Assembly (NCBI RefSeq): GCF_030867095.1
Contig: NC_081824.1
Location: forward strand, 50,750,882-50,814,881
Length of the DNA stretch: 64,000 nucleotides
From: Alligator mississippiensis
Taxonomy: Eukaryota; Chordata; Crocodylia; Alligatoridae
Reading direction: 5' to 3'
The notes beneath the pieces are model-generated. The model searched no databases and was not told the origin of the DNA. It worked only from the letters and a program-made list of their open reading frames with translations. Made by a program: the position numbers and the translations under genes. This document shows positions 1 through 12,500 of this stretch, one piece after another (positions within the stretch are counted from its first letter, which is position 1; every line of letters starts with the position of its first letter).

Positions 1-14
1 TGGGGCCTTTTTAC

Positions 15-683
15 ATGCTCCCTAAAATCCACAAACAAGGGAACCCTGGCAGACCTATCATATCCAACCATGGGACCCTAACTGAGGAAATATCAGGTTT
101 CGTTGAATCAATCCTAAAACCGCTTGTCACCCACAGAGCAAGTTTTGTACAAGACACTACAGACTTTCTACGGAAACTTAAAAACATAGACCACCTTCCC
201 AGCAACACACTCCTAGCCACCATGGACGTTACCAGCCTATATACCAACATCCCACACCAGGATGGCATCCAAGCCTGCCTTGCATATCTACAGGAACAAG
301 ATTACAACTCAGAATACAGACCCAAAGATATTACTGAGCTTATACACTTCATCCTCACACACAACAATTTCACTTTTAATAATCAACAATTCCTCCAGAT
401 GATGGGAACAGCTATGGGCACTAAAATGGCCCCACAGTATGCCAACCTTTTTATGAGCCACCTGGAAGAAGACTTCCTCAAGAATTGCACCATCAAACCC
501 TTGCTATACTTAAGATACATTGATGACATCTTCATCATTTGGACCAAAAACCTACAATCTCTGATTGAGTTCCATCAGAAATTCAACAATCATCATCCCT
601 CCATCCGACTTTCTTTAGAATACTCCAGCACCAACATCTCCTTTTTAGATACAATGATCAGTATCCAGAAGGGTAAAATATAG
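15..683 (+). pseudogene. PLE reverse transcriptase fragment
   Basis: 222 residues. LPKIHKQGNPGRPIIS and ATMDVTSLYTNIPH are RT palm/fingers motifs typical of Penelope-like elements, and RYIDDIFIIW (about 508-545) is the YxDD active site with both aspartates kept. A stop at 681-683 and then the CR1 insertion break it. The frame without the stop continues TTVYKKPTDQHKL to about 720. It is a dead fragment of a once longer RT. Confidence 0.9.
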
Positions 684-720
684 ACCACAGTATACAAAAA
701 ACCCACAGACCAACATAAAT

Positions 721-1070
721 TGGTTGAGAGGCGACCTTGTGGCTGCCTATAAATTCATCACGGGGGCACAGAAGGGAATTGGTGAGTTTTTATTCACCAA
801 GACACCCCTGGGGGTTACAAGAAATAATGGCCACAAGCTAGTAGAGAGCAGATTTAGATTGGACATTAGGAAGAACTTCTTCACAGTTAGAGTGGCCAAG
901 GTCTGGAACGGGCTCCCAAGGGAGGTGGTGCTCTCCCCTACCCTGGGGGTCTTCAAGAGGAGGTTAGATAAGCATCTAGCTGGGGTCATCTAGACCCAGC
1001 ACTCTTTCCTGCCTATGCAGGGGGTCGGACTTGATGATCTATTGAGGTCCCTTCCGACCCTAACATAGAG
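721..1070 (+). mobile_element. CR1 LINE 3' fragment nested in the PLE
   Basis: It encodes the CR1 ORF2 C-terminus: [40 protein letters not shown] and WNGLPREVV..., ending LAGVI and a stop at 991-993. A short 3' UTR follows with GATGATCTATTGAGGTCCC. The element is severely 5'-truncated, as is usual for CR1. Its insertion splits the PLE, so it is the younger of the two. Confidence 0.92.
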
Positions 1071-1074
1071 TTAA

Positions 1075-1939
1075 TCTATGAATATCTGCACAGAACCAGC
1101 AATCACCCTAAACACACCAAAAAAGCTGTTATATACAGCCAAGCCCTCAGATACCACCGCATTTGTACTGAAGAGAACACCCGGGATCGCCACCTCACCA
1201 ATCTTAAAAAGGCTTTCACCCAACAAGGACACTCGTCCAGAGAGATAGATCGCTCGTTTGAAAGAGCCACCCGGATACCACATGAAGAACTGCTGCAGTA
1301 CAGAAGAAAACCCCCCACAAATCACACACCGCTGGTTATGACATATCACCCCTCCCTTGAACCTGTACAGAAAATCCTCAAAAAATTGCAACCCATACTA
1401 GAAAGAGACCCTATTCTTAAAAAGATCTTCCCAGAGCCACCCATCCTAGCCTTCAGACAAGCACCAAACCTCGCCAACCTCATCACCAGAAGCAAACTGC
1501 CTCAAGCCCAGAATACACCAAAAGGATCCAGACCGTGCCATGACAAGAGATGCAAAACCTGCCCACACATCTCCACCACCCCCACTATTACTACACCCCA
1601 CAACAGAGCCATCAGCATCCCAGGATCTTACAGCTGCACCTCCAGAAATGTAATATACCTCATCCAATGTACCAAATGCCCTGATGGAAAATACGTAGGA
1701 GAGACCAGACAACAACTGCGCACCAGAATGAATGCACACCAGAAATCCATCAAAGACAGAAACACCCAATTACCGGTGGGGGCACATTTCTCACAGGAGG
1801 GCCACTCTCTCTCCAATCTCTCAGTCCTGATCCTCAAGGGGAACTTACCAGAGACGAGCCTATGAGCTCCATTTCATCAACCTCCTGGATACTAGAGATC
1901 ACAGACTAAACATAGACATTGGGTTTTTGATACATTACA
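1075..1939 (+). pseudogene. PLE C-terminal region with GIY-YIG endonuclease
   Basis: YLHRTSNHPKHTKKAVIYSQ starts the connector, then GIY-YIG motifs: [35 protein letters not shown] and VGAHFSQEGH. The nuclease nicks target DNA for retrotransposition. A frameshift near 1845-1855 breaks the end; the tail [16 protein letters not shown]...HYNLPGN with stop TGA near 1957 is in another frame. The open piece 1338-1865 is the longest part. Confidence 0.88.
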
Positions 1940-2036
1940 ATCTGCCTGGCAACTGACTCCCCAGCCCAGCCCCTGGCTTGTTTACTTTTCATTCCATCCA
2001 GGAAGAGCACACACCAACTGCTGCAGTGTCCTTAGC

Positions 2037-2075
2037 CTGACGAAGGGTTTTTGAACTTAAAAGCTTGCTTAATAA
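2037..2075 (+). ncRNA. Possible decayed hammerhead ribozyme of the PLE
   Basis: CTGACGA at 2037-2043 is followed by GGG, a T-rich loop, an imperfect complement and AAAAGCTTGC, resembling the core CUGANGA...GAAA of hammerhead ribozymes known in Penelope-like elements. The stem II complement and GAAA are degraded here (ACTTAAAA), so activity is unlikely. The same position in the other copy (53088-53114) keeps GGG...CCCC but has CAAA instead of GAAA. Confidence 0.4.
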
Positions 2076-2140
2076 CTATTCTCCAACTATTTTGGCTGGT
2101 CTAATAAAAGATATCAAATTCACCCAAGGAACCTTGTCTG

Positions 2141-4055
2141 CCTATACCCTCTTTAGAAGTAAAAGTCCTCTGTAATGCTGCACTGTTTATTTTGGCTAAA
2201 TACAGTAAGACAGAATGCTTAAATGTGAAGAGGGCTTTATACATCCCTATGATTAATTTAGTATGATAAAACAGTGCCTTGGTGATTTAGGTGTTCACAT
2301 CCCATTAGCTTTCAGTCTTTCTTTAGGCTTCTTAAACAGCCTGCCCCATGCTATATTTAGACAGGTAATAAACTATGTTTAGGAAATGAATCTGGATTTT
2401 ATATCTTTCACTTCTCTCATGAAATAACCAGCATTTCACTAGATACATTTTACACTACTAGGATTTTTATACCTCCTTCAATGTAACCCAAGCCCACTGC
2501 TGAGAAAACACTCCGTTCACTTGTCCTTCCTCACATTCACTGTTCTCAGAAAAGTGTTGCGTGCTCACTTTTAGGAATAAGTCCAGGGATGCACTCAGGC
2601 CTGTATCTCTGAGAGTGATTTTGTGAGAGCCCAACACTACTCTAATGGTGACTGCATGGCACTTTTTCATCATATGGCATGTGCAAGCAGGGGAGCAAGT
2701 GAGCTGGGCTTGCTCCTCAGCAGCAGTCTCAGGATCACCACAGAGGGGGTCTGTGTCCCAGTGTCTATGTGGAAGGTTTCAAAGTCTATACTTGCACACT
2801 GCACAATGCAGCACTCTCTACCTAACCCAGCTCAGATACAGGAAGCCACATAAGTGCATTATTTAAGTCTTCTGCAGCCTTTAAAGTTAATTCATACTGT
2901 GAAATATATTCTTATTCTAGCAAAAGAGATTAACTCAGCAATTCAAAACCAGAGTGCCAGGGTATTCCAGGGTGCTGTGAGATCCTTAGAAAGATGCCTT
3001 AGGAAGTATGAGGAGATAAGCAGGTAAAGCCAGACTCAGGCAATCTTCTAACTGGCTGCTCCTGGCCCCTCTGCATGAAAGTAAGTACTGTAATAAAAAT
3101 TAGTTTTGAAACGGGGTACCACTCAATTCACAAAAGTTATGGAGGGTGCTTCAACTCTAAAAAGGTTGAGAACTACTGGTCTAACTGCCCTACAGGCCTC
3201 TTGCTTAGACTCTTCCAAGTATTCCAAGACAGACCATTAGTTTCCATTTCAACATGAACCATTACCTTTCCCAGAAAGGGCTGAGAACATATTTTACCCA
3301 TTCCCTTTGCCCTCATCATGTATCAAGCTGCTCAATCTAATACAAACACTTCGTCTTGTATATTTTGCATTCATTCACTTGCTGTCTTGTCTCCTGGGAG
3401 CTACCAGAGCTGCTATCATGAAATGACCAGAATGAGGATGGGTTGGTCTCTCTTCCGCTCCCCTCCCCCCTCCAGTTCTCCTCCCTGGAAAGGTATATCA
3501 TCCCACAAGTTCATTCAACATTTCTAGCACTTGTATAGTAGGGTGTGTGGATAGCTGTCCCAAGGCCTCTCCAAACATTCTCTGAACCCACTGTATAATA
3601 GTGTTGCAGACCCTTCTCTAGGAAAGCAGCTGTGGTCTGCTACAAGGGGCAGTTACTACTATAGGTCAAGTGATAGAAATGTATTTTGAAGTGATACATA
3701 CAGTATCACTTCACTTACAGTTCAAGGTAGCTGATGATGCACGATACGGTATTTTGCACTGCATGGAGTAGAATTTGTTTCTACTTGCTTCCTTTTTCCA
3801 AAACATGAAAATTACACCCAAAGAAATTTCTGGGTTGTAATCTAAACCATGTTTTTTCAAAGTGAAGCAGTTGAAAGGTAAGATGTGTCAAGTTGAAGCA
3901 GATGAAAGGTAGGATTATATTATCACATAATGAAAGGCTGTCTCATAATCCATAACATGGGGGCGAGGAGGAGGGGTGAAGGAAAGCTTCATCAATCTGG
4001 TGCTTATACGTTACAAAATACAGGAATCTTAAATTTTAAAATGATCCCCATTCTT
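2141..4055. other. Sequence downstream of DST, mostly unassigned
   Basis: No exon, RNA gene or long ORF can be supported. At 3150-3183 the sequence reads, on the minus strand, CAGTAGTTCTCAACC then T-rich, which is like the terminal repeat of hAT-type elements, but I could not find its partner. Confidence 0.5.
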
Positions 4056-4248
4056 TCCATCCGTAGCTCATGAAGCACTTCCATAGGGGAGGTTGGTGCC
4101 ATTATCCCCCATTTTACAGAGAAAGAAACTGAGACAAGTAGAGCAAGTAATAAGATCAAGTAGTATGACCAAAACCAATGGCCGACTCAGGAACTGACTC
4201 AAGTTTCTAGTCTTTGTTCTATGCTCTATGCACTAGACAACATGGGCT
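4056..4248 (+). mobile_element. MIR-like ancient SINE
   Basis: The stretch CCATTTTACAGAGAAAGAAA CTGAGACAAGTAGAG..., followed by an alternating region and TTCTATGCTCTATGCACTAGA, follows the MIR core and 3' part (cattttacagatgaggaaactgag ... ctctaaccactagac). It is a diverged tRNA-derived SINE found across amniotes. Confidence 0.8.
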
Positions 4249-5299
4249 CCCACAATTACATGCTGTTTTATTTAATAAGGGTTCTGCTTCATTCAATACA
4301 CACACAAGAGATGCACAATAATCCAGACCCTCTTAGCAGGACATTCTTTTTATCTATTTGGCATGCGCTCACCTGTTCTTCTGAAAGCTGTCTCACTACA
4401 ACTCTGACTATCTACCTTTTTCCTTAACTGCCTCATTAACTCCTACAATAGCTGCTGTGGTGGTTAACGGAGGCACCAAGAAAGTATGACAGTCTCTTCT
4501 GAACTTGCATCCCTGGCCTCTTCCCCAGGGGCTCATGCTTGCTGTACTTCCCCTCCAGTCCTCAGCTGGAGGTTTGTTTTACTATCTCTGTTCCACAAGT
4601 ATATGTTCTGGTTGGATGAGTCTGCATGCACCTTGGGTGAAATCCTGGCACAGCTGGAATTTTGTCTTTAACTTCAGTAAGGCTAAAATGTAGCCCCATC
4701 TTTTAAGGATTTTGATTGTATATCTGTCTCTGCTAAAAATCAGTAAGATCACTTCAGAAGTGGATGGAACAGAGGGGTTGGAGATAATCAGGAAATCCAG
4801 ATTACATCATCAATACGTTCAGGTAATTCTCAACTGCATCCTTGAGCAGAAGGCACACCTGTGAGATGATTCAGGTTTGGCATTGTGACAGGACAAAGCA
4901 TAGTTCTGTTTGGCCTTACAGACCCACTTGAATTGCTCAGAGTTTTCTACACATGAAGAACAGTTCCCCAGTATATATTATTTATCTAGCCAGAAAATCC
5001 AGGCTAGTTCCCTGGTGGTTAAAAATATCTGGAATTTCTAGGGATTTAGTTTATAGTTGCAGCAACATCTACTTGGCCAGTCTACTCCTGTTTAGTTGCA
5101 GTTACATCTTTTCCCATAAAAAGCTAATGTTTTACTCCTATTAATGTTATCACAGAAAGGCAAAAATCAATTCTTTGACTCTCATAGTCTCCCTGTCTTT
5201 TATTCATGGCACACTAATGCCATAGTTTAATATGAGACCAATAGTTGTCAACACAAAAAAATTACATATACTTTCATAATATCTGATCTGTACAAATTA
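4249..5299. other. Downstream intergenic sequence, nothing recognised
   Basis: Both strands were read; there are only short ORFs with no protein-family resemblance and no repeat I can name. It lies beyond the last candidate DST poly(A) signal. Confidence 0.5.
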
Positions 5300-6256
5300 A
5301 GGTTTTATTAAACAAATACAGTAGGTGACCAAACTCTGACTTGAGAATGGGAAATTACATTCAAGTCTATAGTGCTAAGGTAATTATTGGTCATTTCAAA
5401 TCATTTATGCCCTAAAATATAATGCACAAAATGATCGTCCTGTGAAATAAGAAATACATTGGCAATAAAGTTAAGGGACATGTTTATTTCAGAGCTTTCT
5501 GCAAGCAAAATTGCTTTGATACAAAATGAGTTCAATGATACAGTGCTACCATCCACTCAAGCAAAAGAAAACCTCACATTTACATGAATGCACTTCATAT
5601 TGATATTCTTACAGTATAATAGTTCAAATACCCAGAATGTGTCTGGCCTCATTGAAAGCAATGGCACAGAAATGCTGCAAGATATTGGAGTATCATAGTA
5701 CTGGCAAGTGCTTAAGTAACTTTCTGTGAGTTCTCTGAGAGTTGCTGTATAAATAACCAGTGTGAGAATGTGTTCTGTATTTCTTAGTATTTCTGCCATA
5801 CATCCTTTAGTGTTTGTTTAATTAGCTCAAAATGTGTAATTGTATCTTTTGGCTTTTTATATTTTTTTAAAAGAAAAATCATGAGGTATCCTTTCCTGTT
5901 AGCTAACAACATACTGATAGGCCTATTTTATTCAGGTTGCAGAGACTTAACTGTACATTCAGTACACTGTACATTCAGTAATTGCTTTTAGTGTACTTTC
6001 TACACATTTCTGAGTACAACTGTTAGTTTACATTAAAACTCTTTCCCCCTTTCACATAGGATATGGCATAAACAAAAAAAAAATCTGACAAAAATTATAC
6101 TCATAAAATAACAAGACAAATACACAAATAAGGCCATCTGCAGAATTAAAAATCCACCTCTTGCAATATTTCACAATAGTTTCTACATAATATTTTACAT
6201 CTTACAAACTTAAATATTTAATACACAAGGAAAAGACCTTTACTGAGCCAATCACA
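5300..6256 (-). promoter_or_regulatory. DST: DST 3' UTR and candidate poly(A) signals
   Basis: Sequence after the stop is AT-rich with no coding potential. AATAAA occurs on the minus strand at 5927-5932, 5483-5488 and 5304-5309, giving candidate UTRs of roughly 0.35, 0.8 and 0.95 kb. The middle one is followed by a T-rich stretch. Which is used cannot be told from sequence. A 16-bp tandem repeat (5950-5979) lies within it. Confidence 0.55.
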
Positions 6257-6522
6257 TTATCTCTTCAAGGACTTGTCCAATTTACTGGCTGGTGGCCTCC
6301 TCTGGGGAGTTGGAATTTTGGAAGGCTTGGCTGAGGCTGATCGAGAACCCCGTCGGGGGGTTGGCCAGCTTGTTGGGGGAACAGTCTCTGACATATCTGA
6401 ACACACAGACTGGATTTCTGAAATGTCAAAATCAGATGCATCACTGCCTCGGCGGCTACTTGACCTGCTGCCAGCCTTGCTTCCTGCTCGGCTCCCAGGT
6501 CTACTTGGAGTTCTTCTAGTTT
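6257..6522 (-). CDS. DST: DST exon 22: terminal coding exon with GSR repeats and SKIP motif
   Basis: 266 nt; two bases complete Glu 987, then residues 988-1074 and TAA at 6257-6259. [20 protein letters not shown] is the Gly-Ser-Arg repeat that binds microtubules. SKIP at residues 1054-1057 (6311-6322), flanked by Pro and basic residues, matches the SxIP consensus for EB1 at microtubule plus ends. The acceptor is CTCCCTACAG; a CR1 fragment starts about 15 bp upstream of it. Confidence 0.97.
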
Positions 6523-9500
6523 CTGTAGGGAGATGAAAGAGGTTGTGGAATCTCCATCCTTTGAGGATTTTAAGACTCTCCTAGAAAAAGCCTTTCCTGG
6601 GATGATCTAGCTGGGGACAGTCCTGCTTTGATTAGGGGGTTGGACTAGATGACCTCCTGAGGTTCCTTCCAACCCTAATTGTGTAGGATTCTATGATTCT
6701 ATGAGGGAGGCATCTACTGGCATTAGTAATGGGAATTAAACAAGCATTATGATATTTAGGTGTTTTTATAAATATAGGAACTTAAACGCCCTGCAAGCCA
6801 TATTTGGAACTCCATCTGTTACAAGTAACACTCATTGTTGTCTCTTCTCATCTTGAACAACAACATAAAGCCATGATATTTCTCCTAATAAAGAGAAGGG
6901 AATGCAAGATTAAATGCTGAGGTTCTGAATGGTTAGCCCAGCCACTAGCTTTGCTCATAAAAACTGATTATCCTGGTAGTGTTTATCCACTCATTGACCT
7001 TGCTTTATGCAATTCAGTGATCTACCAAACCCTTTCTCACAGTCATTTCATATCTAGATGTGTTCAGATTCTGTCATCTTCTTGTACTTTAGGAATTGTT
7101 TGCATGCAAGTTTGATTGGGCAAATGAATGCCCACATTTCAAAATATATGGGGCTCTGTAGCAAGCACCTGCACAAGTTTCAATTATTTCTTCACTCAAA
7201 ATGCCTAAAACTGGAAGTCTCAAGAGAAATAAAGGAAATAACAAGCAATTAAGGAATATTTTCATATTATTTACAATGATCTCCTTCCCACTGTTGTTAA
7301 ATGAAGGAATCAACAAATACAAGATGGGGTAGAGTTTGCACAGTCAATGCACATGTGACTGGACCAAAAGAAATCTCATGAGGTTCAATAAGGACAAGTT
7401 CAAAGTCCTGCACTTAGGATGGAACAATCTCATGCATCAGTGCAGGCTGGGGGCTGACTGGCTGGATAGCAGCCCTACAGAAAAGGACTTGGGGGTTACA
7501 GTGGACATGGACAATAAACTGAATATGAGCCAACAGTGTGACTTTGTTGCCAACAAGGCTAATGGCATCTTGGGCTGCACTGGTAGGAGTGTTGCCAGCA
7601 GATCAAAGGAAGCAATTCTTCCCTTCTATTCAGCACTGGTGAGGCCACATCTGGAGTACTGTGTCCAGTTTTGGGCCCCCTACTACAGAAAGGATGTGGA
7701 CAAATTGGAGGGAGTCCAGCAGAGGGCAACAAAAATGGGGGGTGAGGGGACTGGGGCACATAACTTATGAGCATAGGCTGAGGGAACTGGGCTTATTTAG
7801 TCTAGAGAAGAGGCAACTGAGAGGGGCTTTAATAACAGCCTTCAACTACCTGAAGCGGGGTTTGAAAGAGGATGAAGCCAGGCTGTTTTCAGTGATGGCA
7901 GATGACAGAACAAGGAGCAATGGTCTTAAACTGCAGCAAGGGAAGTTTTGATTAGGTATTAGGAAGAATTTACTCACTAGAAGGGTAGTAAAACACTGGA
8001 ACAGGTTACCCAGAGAGATTGTGGAATTTCCATCCTTGAGGTTTTTAAGACCCAGCTAGACAAAGCATTGGCTGGGATGATATAGGTGGGGCTGGCCCTG
8101 CTTTGATCAGGGGGTGGATTAGATAGCCTCCTGAGGTCCCTTCCAACCCTAATTTTCTATGATTCTATGTGATGTTTTTTTATGTCAACTGAGTTCATGT
8201 GCCTCATTGAAAAATGTTAACAGTGACTATCTTATGTAAGTTAAACAGGGTAAACTTTATTTTTAATTATCTGCAAATTGTTTATGACACATATTTTATC
8301 TCAATAGGTCTGGCATATTCCAATGGCAAAGAAACCACATCTAAACAAAGCATGAGACAGTTTTGTCTTAAAATTAGTAATAACTAAAAAATAAGAACTA
8401 GCTGGACAGGATTTTTCAGTCACTCTTAGTACACTTGACAGTTACAACAGCTGGCAGAGGTGGCTCTGTGGTTTCTTGTACCGGCCACCCAACCTCATTC
8501 TTTGTTTAGAGCTGCTCTGGGCACAGGATGGGACACAACCCTCTTTCTTGAACTCCTTTTTTTGACCAAGTATCTAATTGGATGGATGAAGAGAATGTGA
8601 AGGACATAATATACCTAGACTTTAGTAAGGTTTTTGACACAGTCCCACATGATGTTTTCATAAGAAAAATGGAGAAATGTAGACTGGATGAAATTACTGT
8701 AAGTTGGTACAATAATTGGCTCAATAAGTGCAACCAAAGGGCAATAACAAATAAATTAATGTCAGAATATCAGGGGGCCACATGTGGGGTTTCACAAGGG
8801 TCTGTCCTACATCTAGTGCTGATTAATATGTTTACTAATGATTTAGATGCCAGAATAGATTTGTCTCATTAAGTCTGCAAATGACACAAAACTGGGGAGG
8901 ACTGAAAACACTTTGAAGGACAGGAATAGACTACAGAAGGATCCTGACAGACTAGCAAAATGGGCTAAAGACAATGGGATGAAGTTCAGTCCAGACAAAT
9001 ATATGGTGCTCCACCTAACCAAATGAACAAATACAAAATGGGAGATAACTGGTTGGGCAGTGGCATCGCTGAGAAGGGTAACTGAGAGTGAACATGGGAA
9101 AGCAATGTGACACAGGCACAAAAAAAGCTAATTTAATTTTGGACTGCATAAACAGGAGTATTAAGCGTAAGACATGGGAGGTGATGGTAGCATTCAACTC
9201 AGAGTTGGCTAGGCCTCAACTAGAGTAATGTCTACATTTCTCCGTTCCACATTTTAAGGACATAGAGAAGCTGGAGAAGGTCCAGAGGTAGGCAACAAAA
9301 ACGATAAAGGAGTGGGAAAGCAAGCCATAACAGGAAAAAATGAGACAACTAGGTAGATTAGCTTGGAGGAAAGGAGATTAAGAGAGGAGGACATGATAGC
9401 AGTTTTCAAATGTCTGAAAGGCTGCCATAAAGAAGAGGAAGAACAGCTGCTCTTCCTTTCCCCCAGAAAGTAGGACACAAAGCAATGATTTTAAACTGAA

Positions 9501-12500
9501 GCAAAGCAGATTTAAATTAACTCTCAGGAAAACCTTCCTTACTGTCAGAAGAGTAAGGCAGTGGGCTAGACTTCCCAGGGAAGTTGTGGAATCTCCTTCA
9601 GGAGAAGGCTGGAAAAGCATTTGATGGAAACAGTTTAGGAACAGCATATCTGCATTTGTGCATTTTCTAATCCCGTGATTCTACTCCCAGTGATCCACCA
9701 ATGTACGATCTCTGAGTGACCTTCCACAAGTGGTGTTGCAGATGCTTCCCTGCAGCTCTCGCTTTCAGCAGGGAAGGCAGACACATATAACACTTGAACC
9801 ATTCTAGGACTGGTTCACAGCTGTGTGAGATGCTGAGGCTCCAACAGCCAGGGGGAGAAGTGAGCAAACAGCCCACTGTCTCTCAGTGGGTAAGGGGATA
9901 GGAATGAGTGCTTGCACCTGTGCTTTGAGAGTCCTAGAGGGTGGGTGACCCACGGCTGGGTGCATTTTCACTGTTCTGATTTCTCTTCTCTCATAAACAT
10001 GAATTCTGTAACTTCAATAGTATGTACCTGACCTAAGTCTGCAGTGTGCTAACCTGAAGTGGCAGGACAGGGGGTTTGGGCGAGGAGTGCTTGGACCCAT
10101 TCTTTTTTGGTTCCAAGGGGCTGGAGGGGCATAATAAGAATATAAGAAGTGCCATGCTGGGTCAAGACAAATGTCCATTTAGCAAAGAAGCCTGTCACTG
10201 ACAGTGGCAGAGGTGGATGCTTTAGGGACAGTGTTAAAATGGATATATCGAGAGTGATGTATCCCCCATTAATTACCTCTGGCATCCATCATTGTTGGTT
10301 CAGAGATGCCAGAGGAGACATCCCCAACCATTCTTTCGAATGATGAGGGGGGCTGTGGTCAAGTAGGAAGAGAGAGTACAGCTCGTTGTTAGAAAGATAG
10401 CTTTTATTAAACAAGAAGTGCAAGGGAGCTCATTGATAAAAAGTACCAACAAAAGGAAAGAAAAAGAGAGGGCAATAGATTTCTGGCTGTGTACCAGAGC
10501 AGCCAGTTGCAGCAGTAGAGAGATAGGAGCTTAAGGAGCGATGCTGTGTGGGGTGCCTGGAGGCACAGAATGCTTGGTTTCCACATCTAACACTGGACTG
10601 GTTCATAATGAACTGGTTCTAAATAATATATGATTTTCCAGTAACACTTTTGAACCATTTCCAGACTGTTTTAACCTTTTATAGCAAGCTTGTAAGTCTG
10701 TCTGCTTCAGGTTTAATTATATTTCAACTGTTCTAAGTGTTATGTATGTTCAGAATCAGATTCAGGGAACCACAGGTAGATTCCTCATAGGCCCTCAAAT
10801 TCTCTACAGCTGAGTTCTGCTCTACAGTCAAGAATCTTCCCTTTGTTCTCAAGCATTTCTTTAAAGGCTGTTTCAGAGGATCATTATAAACCAGTGATGT
10901 CAAGCAGGCTGCAATTAATATGTTAGAGCAAATGTGCACATCCCCCTGGGGTACCCCAATCTGTCCTCATGTGGTAACAACCCTTGTTATGAATGCTGGG
11001 ATCAGTGCTGAAATTAAAAAACTCACCTGCAAACTGTGCTCGAACCCTGGTAGCTGCTGTTGATATCAGGCTGCTGTCTTCTCCAGATTGGAACCCTTTT
11101 CCTGATAGATATCCTGGCAATCTAAGTTTACTCCCTTGTATTGGTGTTCCCTGAAGAAGACAAATATCATTGCTTCATCTATTATCATCGATATGAAGAT
11201 TTGGATTGGCTGGGACTGAACTTGGTATTCTACAATCTTCACAACATACATGATAAATTCAAAGTATTGGCCACAATTATCATGGAAATATTTAACCATA
11301 AGTGCCAAAGTGGTCCAGCTGTAAAATCAGTCAAAAGTCTACTTAGCATGAGTTTTTTATCAGTCTTTACGTACGTATGTATATATTTTAATTAGCTGAG
11401 CATACAAGGTTAACTGAGGGTACACTTCTTATCATAATGCTATCAGACAGATGCAGAGCTATTTTTTATACCTTTGTGCCATAATTCTGACCATGGGCAT
11501 ATATATTGAATGCATTCATGGAATGTAGCCTGACAAAAGTATACTTATGAATTTTGCAACTCCTAAATTCCCATATTTTGTGACTTTCTTGCACAAAAGC
11601 AGAGGGTCTTGATTTTATAAATAGAAAAAAAAAATGTTACCCAGGGTGCATCCACCCATAGTTTTGTCTGCCTTTTTTTCTAGCTTCTGAATTAGCAGAA
11701 TCTAGTGACCTCACCTGGTAGCCTACCTAAGATGAGTTTATTTATTGGCTCAGGGAAGGGGACTTCCAAAGATGCTCAAGTCTCATTATTCAACTTTGCA
11801 CACCATAGCAGACCCTAGGTGTGAGCAAACAATCATCCCAAGTTCATATAAAACTACAAAGGATTTATCCAAAAGAGGAACTCAAATACTGCAATGCTAA
11901 GCACTGAACTTTTTCCAATGCTTAGAGGGAGTTAGGTGCCCAGGAATGGGATCCAAAAGATCCAGTACATCAAGCCAACAGCTATGTGGCGCTGGGCAAT
12001 AGGGAAATTCTAAATTCAAAAGGGTGCGTCTTAAACTCCATTCCAGGACCCCCGGTCCACCAGGACTTAGGCAACTTGCTCTGCTTGTCTTGCACACAAA
12101 CCTTCTTCTGAACTAGGCATCTACAACACTTCTACCAAAAATGGATACCTTAGGAAAGTCAATCTATCCTTTTAAAGGATGGCACAAAGAGGAGGATAAA
12201 GTCATTAATCTTCTGCCACTTGTCTGCGTAATAATGTCATCATTAGAAAATACACTAAGGATGCTGGAGAGTTGGGCTCAATTCCCTCCTCTCCAAAAGA
12301 AGTTTCATATTCATCCCATCCACTTCCATTGAGAGTGCCCTAATCAACAGACCATAAGCTATTCTGGGCAGGGATGGTCTTCACTCCTCCTGTTGAAACT
12401 GCTACCAGGCAGAAAAGAATTCAAAATTTATTGGAGCATATAGAGAGAAAGTATGTGGTTTTTTGGATATTTCCCTAACCCCCTAAATCAGGCTAAACTT

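Larger units (their letters stand above)
1..2140 (+). mobile_element. Penelope-like retroelement, interrupted by CR1
   Basis: A reverse transcriptase fragment (15-712) is followed by a CR1 insertion (721-1070). The PLE then resumes (about 1075-1960) with the GIY-YIG endonuclease, and a 3' region follows, ending with CTAATAAAAGATATCA and AACCTTGTCTGCC near 2100-2140. PLEs are retroelements that pair this RT with a GIY-YIG nuclease. The 5' end lies outside the window. The same 3' end occurs in the second copy near 53090-53190. Confidence 0.9.
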
